From positions 1 through 64,000 of the forward strand of contig MNRQ01000020.1 in the NCBI GenBank assembly GCA_001916035.1: a stretch of 64,000 nucleotides of DNA, written 5' to 3'. Shown here in pieces: positions 55,925 to 63,876 of this stretch. The first letter of the stretch is position 1. The number at the start of each line of letters is the position of its first letter. Source of the stretch: Clostridium sp. 27_14. Lineage in GTDB: Bacteria; Bacillota; Clostridia; TANB77; CAG-508. The position numbers were made by a program, and so were the translations under genes. Under the pieces are notes generated by a model. That model did no database searches, was not told the DNA's origin, and was given only the letters and a program-made list of their open reading frames with translations.

Positions 55925-57315
55925 TTATATAAATATTCCTTTTGTATCTGATAATCCAACAATTTCATTATAAGGACTTGTATAAATCTTTTCATTATTA
56001 CAATAATCGATTACCTGATCTAAATTATTAATAATTTTCTTAAACCCCTCTATATATAAGTCAACTATATCAGGATTAGTTAGATAAAACGGTGCTGAAC
56101 TTGTATCTCCTATAGCAAAAGTATTATCTATTACTGCTAATGTATTGTCATGGTTAATATCCGAATAATTTTGTCTATATAAATCTATATACTCTTCATT
56201 AAATAACCAAGGATATAATTTTGATTTATCTTGACTAAATACTTGTTGAAAAATTGGTTGTTTATAAACTGGATGAGTTTGGTATAATCTTGTTGTTAAT
56301 CCTTCTTCTTTTAATATATTCATAATTAATTTTCTAAATTTTCCAGTATTTTTTATATTTAAGTCTGATGTATTGCAAGATATTCTATATAAATGATATA
56401 CATGTTCATATCCTTTTTCTATTATTGGTGGTACTAAAAAATCTGTTTTATTAATTAAAAAATCTGTTAATTTATTTGCATTATTTTTAATTTTGCTTAT
56501 TGTTGTGTTAAAATGTTCTAATTGATATTTTAGAAAAATGCAATTTAATGCACTAGGTTTATAATTATAACCATATGTAAATGAATTATAATAAAAATTA
56601 TAATCTCCCTCTATTATTTTTTGTGCATATGTTTTTACAGAATTTGCATTATTAAATAAGTCCACGTTATTTGTACAAATTCCTCCTAGTTCACCACATG
56701 AAGCTAATTGCTTTACTGGCATAAAACTAAAACATCCTACATCTCCATATGTTCCAACATATTTATCATCAATTTTTGCTCCAAATGCTTGAGCACAATC
56801 CTCAATCAACTTTATATTATAGTCATCAGCAATTTTTCTAATTTTTTTAAGATTACAAGGATATCCTTGCATATGTACTGCAATTATAGCTTTTACTTTT
56901 TTAAATTTATTTAATAATTTAATGACATTATTTTCGTCTATATTGTATGTATCTGGCTTTATATCAGCAAATATTGGTATAGCTCCAACCCTTAATACTT
57001 GGAATGCAGGAGCAGCAAAAGTCCATGATGGTACAATAACTTCATCTCCATATGTAACATTACATGCTATTAATGCAGAATGTATTGCAGAGGCTCCTGA
57101 ATCAAAAAAAGAAAAATATTTCGTATGCAAGAAATTTGACATATCATTTTCAATTTCTGAAATTTTATCATTTTTATTGGATACAAATTCTCGTGAACTT
57201 AAATATTCATTTAATATTTCCATATTTTCTACTTTGGGTGGCCATACACTTCTAAAATCATTTACATTATCGCAAATTTTTTTGACTCTTTGTTAAAAAA
57301 TACTAAATCATTCAT
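55925..57315 (-). CDS. DegT/DnrJ/EryC1/StrS-family aminotransferase with 5' frameshift in an A7 tract
   Basis: PLP-dependent sugar aminotransferase fold: SGASAIHSALIACNVTYGDE, VPSWTFAAPAFQVL, LIEDCAQAFGA and the lysine block FSFMPVKQLASCGELGG. The main frame opens at an ATG (57223) without a good ribosome binding site. Upstream, a better ATG (57313-57315, GGAG upstream) reads MNDLVFFNKES and then goes out of frame at seven A residues (complement of 57277-57283). With eight A residues it continues ICDNVNDFRSVWPPKVEN into the main frame, as expected for the family N-terminus. A phase-variable tract, a real mutation or a homopolymer read error are all possible. Confidence 0.8.
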
Positions 57316-57359
57316 AATCTTTTTCTCCATTATTATATTTTTTATTTTAATATATCAAA

Positions 57360-57782
57360 CTATAAATAGTTAAAAATTTGTGCTGGATATAAAATCAATT
57401 CTTTATTTTTAAATTTATCAATATCTACCCATACTGCCTCAGTTTCTATACCATCATCTAGCAAGTCATATTTTTGTTGATAATCTTTATCATTAATATA
57501 TGCCTCATAAAATAATATTAGTTCATGTGCATCTTTTCCTTTATAATTAAATATATTTTCCGAAATCCCTAAAAAATCACCAAGCTCTATTTCTATATTT
57601 ATTTCTTCCTTAAATTCTCTTTTTAATGCATCTTCACTTCTTTCAAGAAATTCTATCCCTCCACCTAAGCATCGATAAAACTCTTGATTTTTTGATTTGT
57701 CATATCCTTTACTAACTAATAATTTATTGCCTTTTCTTACTACTCCAAGAACTATAGGTCTAATTTCTTTAAACTTATCCAT
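57360..57782 (-). CDS. Nudix hydrolase
   Basis: A 140-residue protein with a full Nudix box: GGGIEFLERSEDALKREF followed by KEEINIEI, matching GX5EX7REXXEEXGX. It hydrolyses a nucleoside diphosphate linked to another group; the substrate is unknown. It precedes the DegT gene on the same strand by about 45 bases and may form an operon with it. Confidence 0.9.
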   Translation of the reverse strand: MDKFKEIRPIVLGVVRKGNKLLVSKGYDKSKNQEFYRCLGGGIEFLERSEDALKREFKEEINIEIELGDFLGISENIFNYKGKDAHELILFYEAYINDKDYQQKYDLLDDGIETEAVWVDIDKFKNKELILYPAQIFNYL

Positions 57783-57883
57783 ATAAATCTTTCTCCTTCT
57801 TACTAAAATATGTATAATTATACCATTTTATCTATAAGATTACAATTATTTTTTTATTTATTCTATTCTTAGTATTATACTAT

Positions 57884-58634
57884 TTATGTAATATATTTCC
57901 TATGTGAATTTTTAACATTATTTTGATTAACCATTGCATATTCCATTGTTGTATCTATTTTTATATGCCCTAATAATTTTTGTACTTGTTCTATAGGCAT
58001 TCCTTTATCAATAGCCATCGTTGCCATTGTTCTTCTAAATTTGTGTGGATGCACCTTGTTTATATTTGCTTGTTTTCCTAAATTTCTAATAGCAATTTCA
58101 ATCCCTGATATTCCTAATCTATTATAAGGTTTTATTAATGACACAAATAATGCTTCGTTGTTATCAATTCTTGTTTTTAAATATTTCTCTATATACATTT
58201 TACTCTTTGCACTAAAATAGACTTCTCTTTCACTATTACCTTTACCTAAAACAATACAACTTCTTTCTTGAAAGTTCATATCTGATATCTTCTAACTGGA
58301 CTTTTTACAATATAATCCTCATTTTCTAACCAAGCAAAGAAACTTGATAATGTTCTTCTTATATTATCTATTGTTACCGTACCAACTTTTGAATTACCTT
58401 TATAATCAGCTAAATAGTTTCTTAATATTTCAGTAGTAATTTCACCTATTAGAAGATTTATTGTATCTAACATTTTGGTTATATTATCTTTATAGTAATT
58501 TAAAGTTCTAGTAGAACATCCTTAAATTTCTTTTGAAGATATAAATTTGTTTAATATATCAGTATTATTCTTTAGTTATTGTATAAAAAATCTTCTGTTG
58601 CATTAATTACTTTTTCTACAAATAATTCTCCCAT
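57884..58634 (-). pseudogene. Degraded tyrosine recombinase (XerC/D-like integrase)
   Basis: The start (ATG 58632-58634 with AAGGAGG) and the first 20 codons are intact. The frame is then broken. An SSKEI-stop-GCSTRTLNYYKDN stretch shows an in-frame TAA in the SAM-like N-domain. After SPVRRYQI a large internal piece is missing, and the frame resumes with FQERSCIVLGKGNSEREVYF. The C-terminal catalytic part still has HKFRRTMAT, LLGH and the Tyr region TTMEYAMVN. Arg I lies in the deleted part, so the protein is dead. It marks the island as formerly mobile. Confidence 0.85.
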
Positions 58635-58827
58635 GACAATTACCTCCTTACATTTTTTTGATAGTTTGCAGTATATAGAACTCTATCTATATTATACAAT
58701 ATTTAATTGACATAATAAAAGATGAGCATATTCTATATACCCATCTAAATGTTTATATTTTTGTTCAAATTTCAAAATCAATCTCAGCGACAAATTACTA
58801 TTTATTTATTATAACTTAATATTTTTC

Positions 58828-58857
58828 TTGACTTTTTATCTTTAAATAGCTTATAAT
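58828..58857 (+). promoter_or_regulatory. Promoter of the putative antitoxin RNA
   Basis: TTGACT (58828-58833), 18 bases, TATAAT (58852-58857). It fires toward the 3' end of the convergent toxin gene. Confidence 0.65.
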
Positions 58858-58863
58858 AAATAT

Positions 58864-58957
58864 AGGAAATGACAAATCCACAAACGTGGTTTTGCCGAAT
58901 TAAGTTTGAAAAAACTCACACCTAACTCGCCAAAGTTACAGATGTGAGCTTTTTTTA
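58864..58957 (+). ncRNA. Putative antisense antitoxin RNA
   Basis: The region from the plus-strand promoter to the hairpin CTCACACC / GATGTGAG and its T7 run (58915-58955) would make an RNA of about 95 bases. It contains no reading frame of note and is antisense to the 3' part of the toxin transcript, sharing its terminator. This layout is that of convergent type I systems such as Fst/RNAII. Confidence 0.5.
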
Positions 58958-59074
58958 TTTATGTAGTTGCTTGTCAACCCAGTTCTTGTACAGAACTGCT
59001 GTCAAGGCAACGTTTAATGTTAAAGAAAACATTAAGGATAATATTAAAAATAGTATTACTTTAATCATAAACAT
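58955..59074 (-). CDS. Putative type I toxin peptide, 39 residues
   Basis: A minus-strand ATG (59072-59074; a second ATG two codons on) follows a strong GGAGAGG site. The peptide is one hydrophobic helix (VILFLILSLMFSLTLNVALT) with a polar Trp/Lys tail (YKNWVDKQLHK), the pattern of Fst/Ldr/TxpA-like membrane toxins. It has its own promoter (59152-59180), a long structured leader and a shared terminator. Not in a family I can name. Confidence 0.6.
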   Translation of the reverse strand: MFMIKVILFLILSLMFSLTLNVALTAVLYKNWVDKQLHK

Positions 59075-59151
59075 CACCACCTCTCCTACGATATTTCGCA
59101 AAATTCAGGTGGCAAAACCACATCTGTTTCTCATCATTTCCTATGTTAATT

Positions 59152-59180
59152 ATTCTACAGTATTATTTAAAATTTGTCTA
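59152..59180 (-). promoter_or_regulatory. Promoter of the putative toxin mRNA
   Basis: TAGACA (complement of 59175-59180), 17 bases, TAGAAT (complement of 59152-59157). Confidence 0.55.
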
Positions 59181-59390
59181 TAATATTAATAAATTTTTAT
59201 AATCTATTTTTGTTTATAAATTCATAAATCTTATTCTTAATATGGCTATTTCCCAAATAATAAAATCTAATAAGAGTTATTTAAAATTATAATGTAATAA
59301 TCTTATAAATACAAAAATGTCATTTTTTATTGAAAAATCAACCTTTGTAATTTACAAAAAGATAATATATTTTTTATACAAAAGCTATTA

Positions 59391-59427
59391 AACCTCAGAA
59401 GTTTCAAGACTTCCGAGGTTTTTTATT
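59391..59427 (+). repeat. Right copy of the 37-bp direct repeat (rpsI terminator sequence)
   Basis: Identical over 37 bases to 54011-54047, including the hairpin and T-tract. No ribosomal gene precedes it here, so it looks like the second attachment-site copy created by integration of the intervening 5.3 kb. Confidence 0.7.
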
Positions 59428-59461
59428 TCATTATAATTTAACCATCACACCATCTAATTTT

Positions 59462-59551
59462 TTAAACCATTTTCATAACCTGATCTAGATTTTCTATCAA
59501 AGAATTTGAATCAACATATCCACAAAAAAAATTTTTTCCTTCAAATTCTTA
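59462..59551 (-). pseudogene. Possible C-terminal gene remnant
   Basis: A short minus-strand frame (EFEGKNFFCGYVDSNSLIEN, then LDQVMKMV) is preceded directly by a stop and has no start or ribosome binding site. It reads like the tail of a protein. The stretch 59184-59390 has nothing recognisable. Confidence 0.25.
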
Positions 59552-59599
59552 AGTCTCCTATTTTAAAATACACTATCATTACATATATAGATTATATTA

Positions 59600-60338
59600 T
59601 TATTCAATTAAATCAACCGCATTATTTTTATCTATACCATCTAAATTATAATACGTATTAGGCACATGACCAACAATAACATTTTCAAGTAATAAAACCT
59701 GATTATCAATGCTCTGAGTTATTATATTAAAAGGTGTCAATATTTTAATCTCACATTTTATCTGCAAATACACTCTATGCAAAGTCTGATTTATACCTTG
59801 TGCTATAAACTCACTTCTTAAATCTGTTTCAACATTTCCTATTGATGAAACAACTATTTTTATTCCGTGGACCAATACCAGACAATATACGTATACCTGT
59901 AAGACTACCTAATGCAATTTCAACATTTTCTTTACCCCTTTTATCTATCTCCTGTTGAATTCTATTTGGAACATCTGATATTATCTCATTTATTTTAACT
60001 ATATTTGACTTTATCATTATCACATTACCATCATTATCCTTTTCTATAGTAAACAACTCATCATAAGTATGATCTTTCATAACTTCTGTTGATTGTTCAT
60101 TTGACACAATAGTAGCAATTGATTTAGCCTTATCAGCACACAATTCATCAAATATAGGCATTACTGAATCTAAAATTAATTTTACTATTGAAAAAGCTAT
60201 AACTAATATAATAAATATCTTTACTATTTTTTCTTTATTTTTTTGTTCAATGCCTCCATTCCCTTTTTTATTCAATCTTATTTTTGGCAAATGAATTCGT
60301 GGTCTAGAATATATTTTAACCTTGCTTTTATCATGCAT
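59600..60338 (-). CDS. yunB: Sporulation protein YunB, joined by a +1 shift at CGG
   Basis: YunB is a mother-cell sporulation protein needed for normal spores. Frame 1 (from 60338, ATG overlapping the end of the upstream gene) has a membrane segment (IVKIFIILVIAFSIVKLIL), then SVMPIFDELCADKAKSIAT and GSLTGIRILSGIGP. Frame 2 continues IKIVVSSIGNVETDLRSEFI, GINQTLHRVYLQIKC and VIVGHVPNTYYNLDG. The break is CCA-CGG-AAT (CGG = complement of 59865-59867). Skipping C gives Gly158 and 245 residues, the family size. Frame 2's own first Met is upstream of the junction and has no ribosome binding site. Confidence 0.88.
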
Positions 60339-61878
60339 ATCGATTTGATGGCACTTTAACAAATTTAGGTATATATAGTTTTTCACCTATTTGAATTACA
60401 TCTGGATTTTCTATAGCATTTGCCTTTACTATATCATCAACAGTACTTCCAAATTCTTTTGCAATATTCCATAATGTATCTCCCTTTTTTACTATATAAA
60501 TAACTATACTATAATCCTGTTCTTCTCTCTCTCCATCTTCTTCCACACAACTTATTAAATTAGTATTGTTATTTCTATACATATTTGTTTCTATATTAAT
60601 ATTTATATTACAACTTACATTTTCGCCATCTTGTATAACAAAATCTTGTGATAATATTTCAATTTCGTTTCTTGTATTTAAGCTTTCCCCTCTTTCTAAA
60701 TTGTCAATAACATATTCAAATGGAATTGTTGCTGTTTGTGTAGTAATTTGCATGGTTTGTGATAAAAACATAAAATTCATTTTTAATTCCATTTCATACA
60801 ATATCTTTGTATTTATTTTAGTCTCTTTTTGAATTTGTACATAAGACTCCACATCTATTAAATTTTTTCCTTCAATATCTTGCAAATTTATTTTTTCTTG
60901 TACATTTCTAGTTTGTTTTATAACTTTTTTATCACTAATAGTTATAAATTTCATTCTTTCAATTTTCAAATTTATATCTGGTCTATACATATCTTGTATC
61001 AAATTCATGTCCTTTTCCTCATACACATTACAACTTACCTCATATTCTAATTCAAGATAAATTGAATGTTCTTCTTGTGGTTGAGGCTTTATTACTATAT
61101 TTCTTAGTTCATAACTCACATCACAAGTGTTATTTTCAGAAACATCTGGTATATCTATAAAACCTACTATTGCTATTTTAGGATTTATATGCTTAATCCT
61201 ATTGTCCTCTGTCAAATACATTATTTTTATTTCCGCTTCCGCTTTTGTTAAAACTTTATTATAACTAATTTTTATATCTTTATTTGTAATATTTGCTGAC
61301 ACCTTCAATATTTCTGCTAATTGATCTATTGTATCTATTTGTACAGTATCCTTCGCATTAATTTTTGTTGTCCCTATTCCTAACAAAGAATTTACTGTCA
61401 ATGAAGTTTTTAAAATCTGCATTCCATCATCATCTTTTACATCATTAACAACTTCTTTTTCATCTTTAGCATATACTTTTACAGATACCTCCAATGCTAC
61501 TTTAATGCCTATTTTTCTATCATTTATAACTTTTGCCTCAACACTTTTTACATTAGTTTTTAATACTGCTTGCATATCTGATGTTACACCATCCATTTCC
61601 ATATTTTCTGAAAAATCCAATGTAGTATTTAATCCTCTAACCCCTTCTTCCATTCCTTCTGGAACATACATAACATAAGTTTGAACACTACCATCAAATC
61701 TTATTTTACCATCTTGTAATTCTTTTTTATATATACATGCAATACCACTTGTACTAATCGTATTTAAAACATCTGGTTTAGAATCTGGAATAATCATATC
61801 CCCTTCCACAAATACAATTTCTGTTTTTTCTGATATCAATTTATTTACACATAAATTTTCCTTAGCCGTATCTATCAT
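60331..61878 (-). CDS. SPOCS (DUF3794) and LysM domain protein, spore coat/peptidoglycan-associated
   Basis: 515 residues. An N-terminal and two further SPOCS/DUF3794-like units are present (EIVFVEGDMIIPDSKPDVL, DGSVQTYVMYVPEGMEEG, YELRNIVIKP). The C-terminal LysM domain (IYIVKKGDTLWNIAKEFGST, IQIGEKLYIP) binds peptidoglycan. Such proteins occur in clostridial spore coats. No signal peptide is seen, as for coat proteins made in the mother cell. Its stop overlaps the yunB start, so the two are co-transcribed. Confidence 0.88.
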   Translation of the reverse strand: MIDTAKENLCVNKLISEKTEIVFVEGDMIIPDSKPDVLNTISTSGIACIYKKELQDGKIRFDGSVQTYVMYVPEGMEEGVRGLNTTLDFSENMEMDGVTSDMQAVLKTNVKSVEAKVINDRKIGIKVALEVSVKVYAKDEKEVVNDVKDDDGMQILKTSLTVNSLLGIGTTKINAKDTVQIDTIDQLAEILKVSANITNKDIKISYNKVLTKAEAEIKIMYLTEDNRIKHINPKIAIVGFIDIPDVSENNTCDVSYELRNIVIKPQPQEEHSIYLELEYEVSCNVYEEKDMNLIQDMYRPDINLKIERMKFITISDKKVIKQTRNVQEKINLQDIEGKNLIDVESYVQIQKETKINTKILYEMELKMNFMFLSQTMQITTQTATIPFEYVIDNLERGESLNTRNEIEILSQDFVIQDGENVSCNININIETNMYRNNNTNLISCVEEDGEREEQDYSIVIYIVKKGDTLWNIAKEFGSTVDDIVKANAIENPDVIQIGEKLYIPKFVKVPSNRYA

Positions 61879-61956
61879 TTTTTACACCAATCCTTTCCCG
61901 AGGCAATTATACCTCATGTTTTACTTTATACATTTATATGCACTTCATGTAATTTT

Positions 61957-62035
61957 AGAACAAAAGCGGACATTAATAACATTAGCAGACATTAATAACA
62001 TTTGCATTGTTTAGGACATTTTACAAACAAACACA
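61957..62035. repeat. Dispersed intergenic repeat, partial copy with internal duplication
   Basis: AGAACAAAAGCGGACATTAA is followed by a second near-identical unit (AGCAGACATTAATAACATT), then TTTAGGACATTTTA. The right arms and hairpins II and III are missing. It lies between the divergent SPOCS/LysM and yabG genes. Confidence 0.65.
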
Positions 62036-62145
62036 AACAATATTAGCCATTATTATAACATTCCGACTTTTTTCTACATAAAATATATTAGCCCCAAAAC
62101 TGGGTTACACATAAATTAATAACTCATGAAAGGAATGATTTTTTA

Positions 62146-63006
62146 ATGGAACATAAAAAAAAAGGATGTATTGCAGTTAGAAAATCATATAAAAAAGATA
62201 TATTATTTAAAATCAGAAAAATCATAAAAACAAAACACGGAAAAATTGCTATTTTACATGGAATCACAGAAAGGATCGAAGCAGATAGTCCTTTAGAAGA
62301 TTTAGAAATTTTAGATACTTGTTCTATTAATAAATTTTTAAATGATTTTAACAAAAAAATAGACCTTAGATTACAAGACAGCCTCTCTTCCAAAACTTTA
62401 GACAAATTCAATATTGGCATTTTAAGTAAAAATAGAAATATTAAAGAAAAAGTAATAACTGGTAAAATTCTTCATTTAGATGGTGACAAGCACTACACTA
62501 ATAAGTCCTACTATTACTACAAAAAACTCGGATTAAACGCTATTGTCAAAAATATTCCAGAATATAAACAACCTAAAGTTATATATTCCTTACTTAGCAT
62601 ATATCAACCAGATATTTTAGTAGTTACTGGACATGATGGCATGATAAAAAGAAATGTTGATTATTATGACATTTATAACTATAGAAATTCCAAACACTTC
62701 ATTGAAACTGTAAAAGAAGCACGACGATATGATTCTGAAAATAAAAAAAATACTGTTATCTTTGCAGGTGCCTGTCAAAGTTATTTTGAAGCAATTATTT
62801 CTGCAGGAGCTAATTTTGCTTCTTCACCTGCTCGAATTTTAATTGATTTTTTAGACCCTATCATGGTTGCCGAAAAAATTGCAATCACCGAATCATATAA
62901 ATACATTACTATGGATGACATAGCTTCTGAAATTCGTGACGGAAAAAAAGGAATTGATGGTATAGGCTCTAACGGAAAAATGACAAAAAAATTTACTATT
63001 AATTAA
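62146..63006 (+). CDS. yabG: Sporulation-specific protease YabG
   Basis: YabG is a cysteine-type protease that processes spore coat proteins. 286 residues with VVTGHDGMIKRN, YRNSKHFIETVKEARRYD, IFAGACQSYFEAIISAGANF, SSPARILIDFLDP and the C-terminal GKKGIDGIGSNGKMTKKF. An AAAGGA site precedes the ATG. The yabG-veg order is the same as in Bacillus. Confidence 0.95.
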   Translation: MEHKKKGCIAVRKSYKKDILFKIRKIIKTKHGKIAILHGITERIEADSPLEDLEILDTCSINKFLNDFNKKIDLRLQDSLSSKTLDKFNIGILSKNRNIKEKVITGKILHLDGDKHYTNKSYYYYKKLGLNAIVKNIPEYKQPKVIYSLLSIYQPDILVVTGHDGMIKRNVDYYDIYNYRNSKHFIETVKEARRYDSENKKNTVIFAGACQSYFEAIISAGANFASSPARILIDFLDPIMVAEKIAITESYKYITMDDIASEIRDGKKGIDGIGSNGKMTKKFTIN

Positions 63007-63160
63007 AAAAATACTATAAATTAGCACAAAATAGTTAACAAATTGTACAATGTAATACTTTTGTAATACAATTGTTTTATAAATGTAATATTGTATTTTT
63101 AATCTCTTGTAAGTATTGATATTAAAGGATTTTCGGTCTTTCTACATTACTTCTCTTATT

Positions 63161-63189
63161 TTGACATATTATGTAAAAGATGCTATAAT
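63161..63189 (+). promoter_or_regulatory. Consensus promoter of veg
   Basis: TTGACA (63161-63166), exactly 17 bases, TATAAT (63184-63189): a perfect consensus match, as expected for the very strong veg promoter. Confidence 0.85.
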
Positions 63190-63218
63190 TTACCTATCTT
63201 GAGAGAGTAGGTGATGAT

Positions 63219-63554
63219 ATGATTTGTAAATCAGACATAGCAAATCTTAAAACTGACATCTTTGAGAAAGTGGGTCAAAAGATAATTATAAAAGGTTCTT
63301 TAGGTAGATCTAAAGCCTTTACTAAAGAAGCCACAATTGAAAAAGCATATCCAAATATTTTTGTAGTTAGATATGAAGAAAATAATAGTAATGTAACTTA
63401 TAGTTATACTGATGTTTTAACTAGAACTGTTGAGGTAGAAGTTTTTGATGGCACTTCTTATAGTCCTCTTATTCCCCCTCCAGTTGAATCAAAAAGAAAA
63501 AAACATATTCTAAATTCATCAGTTAATACTCAAATGAACACTGTCGTAGTATAA
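63219..63554 (+). CDS. veg: Veg family protein
   Basis: The N-terminal about 85 residues match Veg: LKTDIFEKVGQKIIIKGSLG, RSKAFTKEATIEKAYPNIFV and SYTDVLTRTVEVEVFDG. A 25-residue basic extension follows. Veg influences biofilm gene expression in Bacillus; its biochemical role is unclear. GTAGGTG precedes the ATG. Confidence 0.93.
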   Translation: MICKSDIANLKTDIFEKVGQKIIIKGSLGRSKAFTKEATIEKAYPNIFVVRYEENNSNVTYSYTDVLTRTVEVEVFDGTSYSPLIPPPVESKRKKHILNSSVNTQMNTVVV

Positions 63555-63555
63555 C

Positions 63556-63590
63556 TCAGACATACAGGAAAACCTGTATGTCTTTTTTTA
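63556..63590 (+). terminator. Terminator of veg
   Basis: GACATACAGG and CCTGTATGTC around an AAAA loop, then T7. Confidence 0.9.
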
Positions 63591-63603
63591 TTTTTAATAA
63601 TTA

Positions 63604-63876
63604 TTACTTATGTATCTTTTTTTCTTTCAAGTGACTATATTTCAATTTTGTTGCTAATCCACCTCTTATGTGTCTTTCTGCTTTATTTTCTTCTAATATT
63701 TCCCTTACTTCTTTAGCTAATCCTGGATTTATCTTTTTCAATCTTTCTGATACATCTTTATGTACTGTACTTTTACTTATTCCATACCTTTTTGCTGCTC
63801 CCCTTACTGTATCTTTGGATTCTATTATATAATGTGCTAGTTCAACTGCACGTTCTTCTATTGTTCTTTGGTCCAT
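63604..63876 (-). CDS. spoIIID: Sporulation transcription factor SpoIIID
   Basis: Mother-cell regulator linking sigma-E to sigma-K programmes. 90 residues: MDQRTIEERAVELAHYIIES, the helix-turn-helix TVRGAAKRYGISKSTVHKDV, and the basic C-terminal RHIRGGLATKLKYSHLK. The start is preceded by AGGGGG. Convergent with veg across a shared terminator region. Confidence 0.97.
   Translation of the reverse strand: MDQRTIEERAVELAHYIIESKDTVRGAAKRYGISKSTVHKDVSERLKKINPGLAKEVREILEENKAERHIRGGLATKLKYSHLKEKKIHK

Larger units (their letters stand above)
58862..59145. repeat. Inverted repeat ends of the toxin-antitoxin locus
   Basis: ATAGGAAATGA at 58862 and TCATTTCCTAT ending near 59145 are inverted, as are GTGGTTTTGCC (about 58887-58896) and GGCAAAACCAC (about 59111-59121). 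Both transcripts would thus start with similar sequence, and the toxin mRNA could pair its 5' and 3' ends. Confidence 0.65.

Noticed and set aside
55925..57223. DegT gene starting at the ATG at 57223 as the complete gene
   Set aside because: That ATG lacks a good ribosome binding site, and family-like N-terminal residues lie upstream in a second frame joined at the A7 tract.
10010..60338. Treating the five CGG-associated splits as ordinary pseudogenes or random sequencing indels
   Set aside because: Random indels would not all create an in-frame CGG with a restored Gly. Neighbouring genes are intact, and the affected families are conserved housekeeping or sporulation genes. Read data could still overturn this.
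14929..62035. Dispersed repeat as a CRISPR array
   Set aside because: Copies are kilobases apart, single, and structured as hairpins; no regular spacer units exist.
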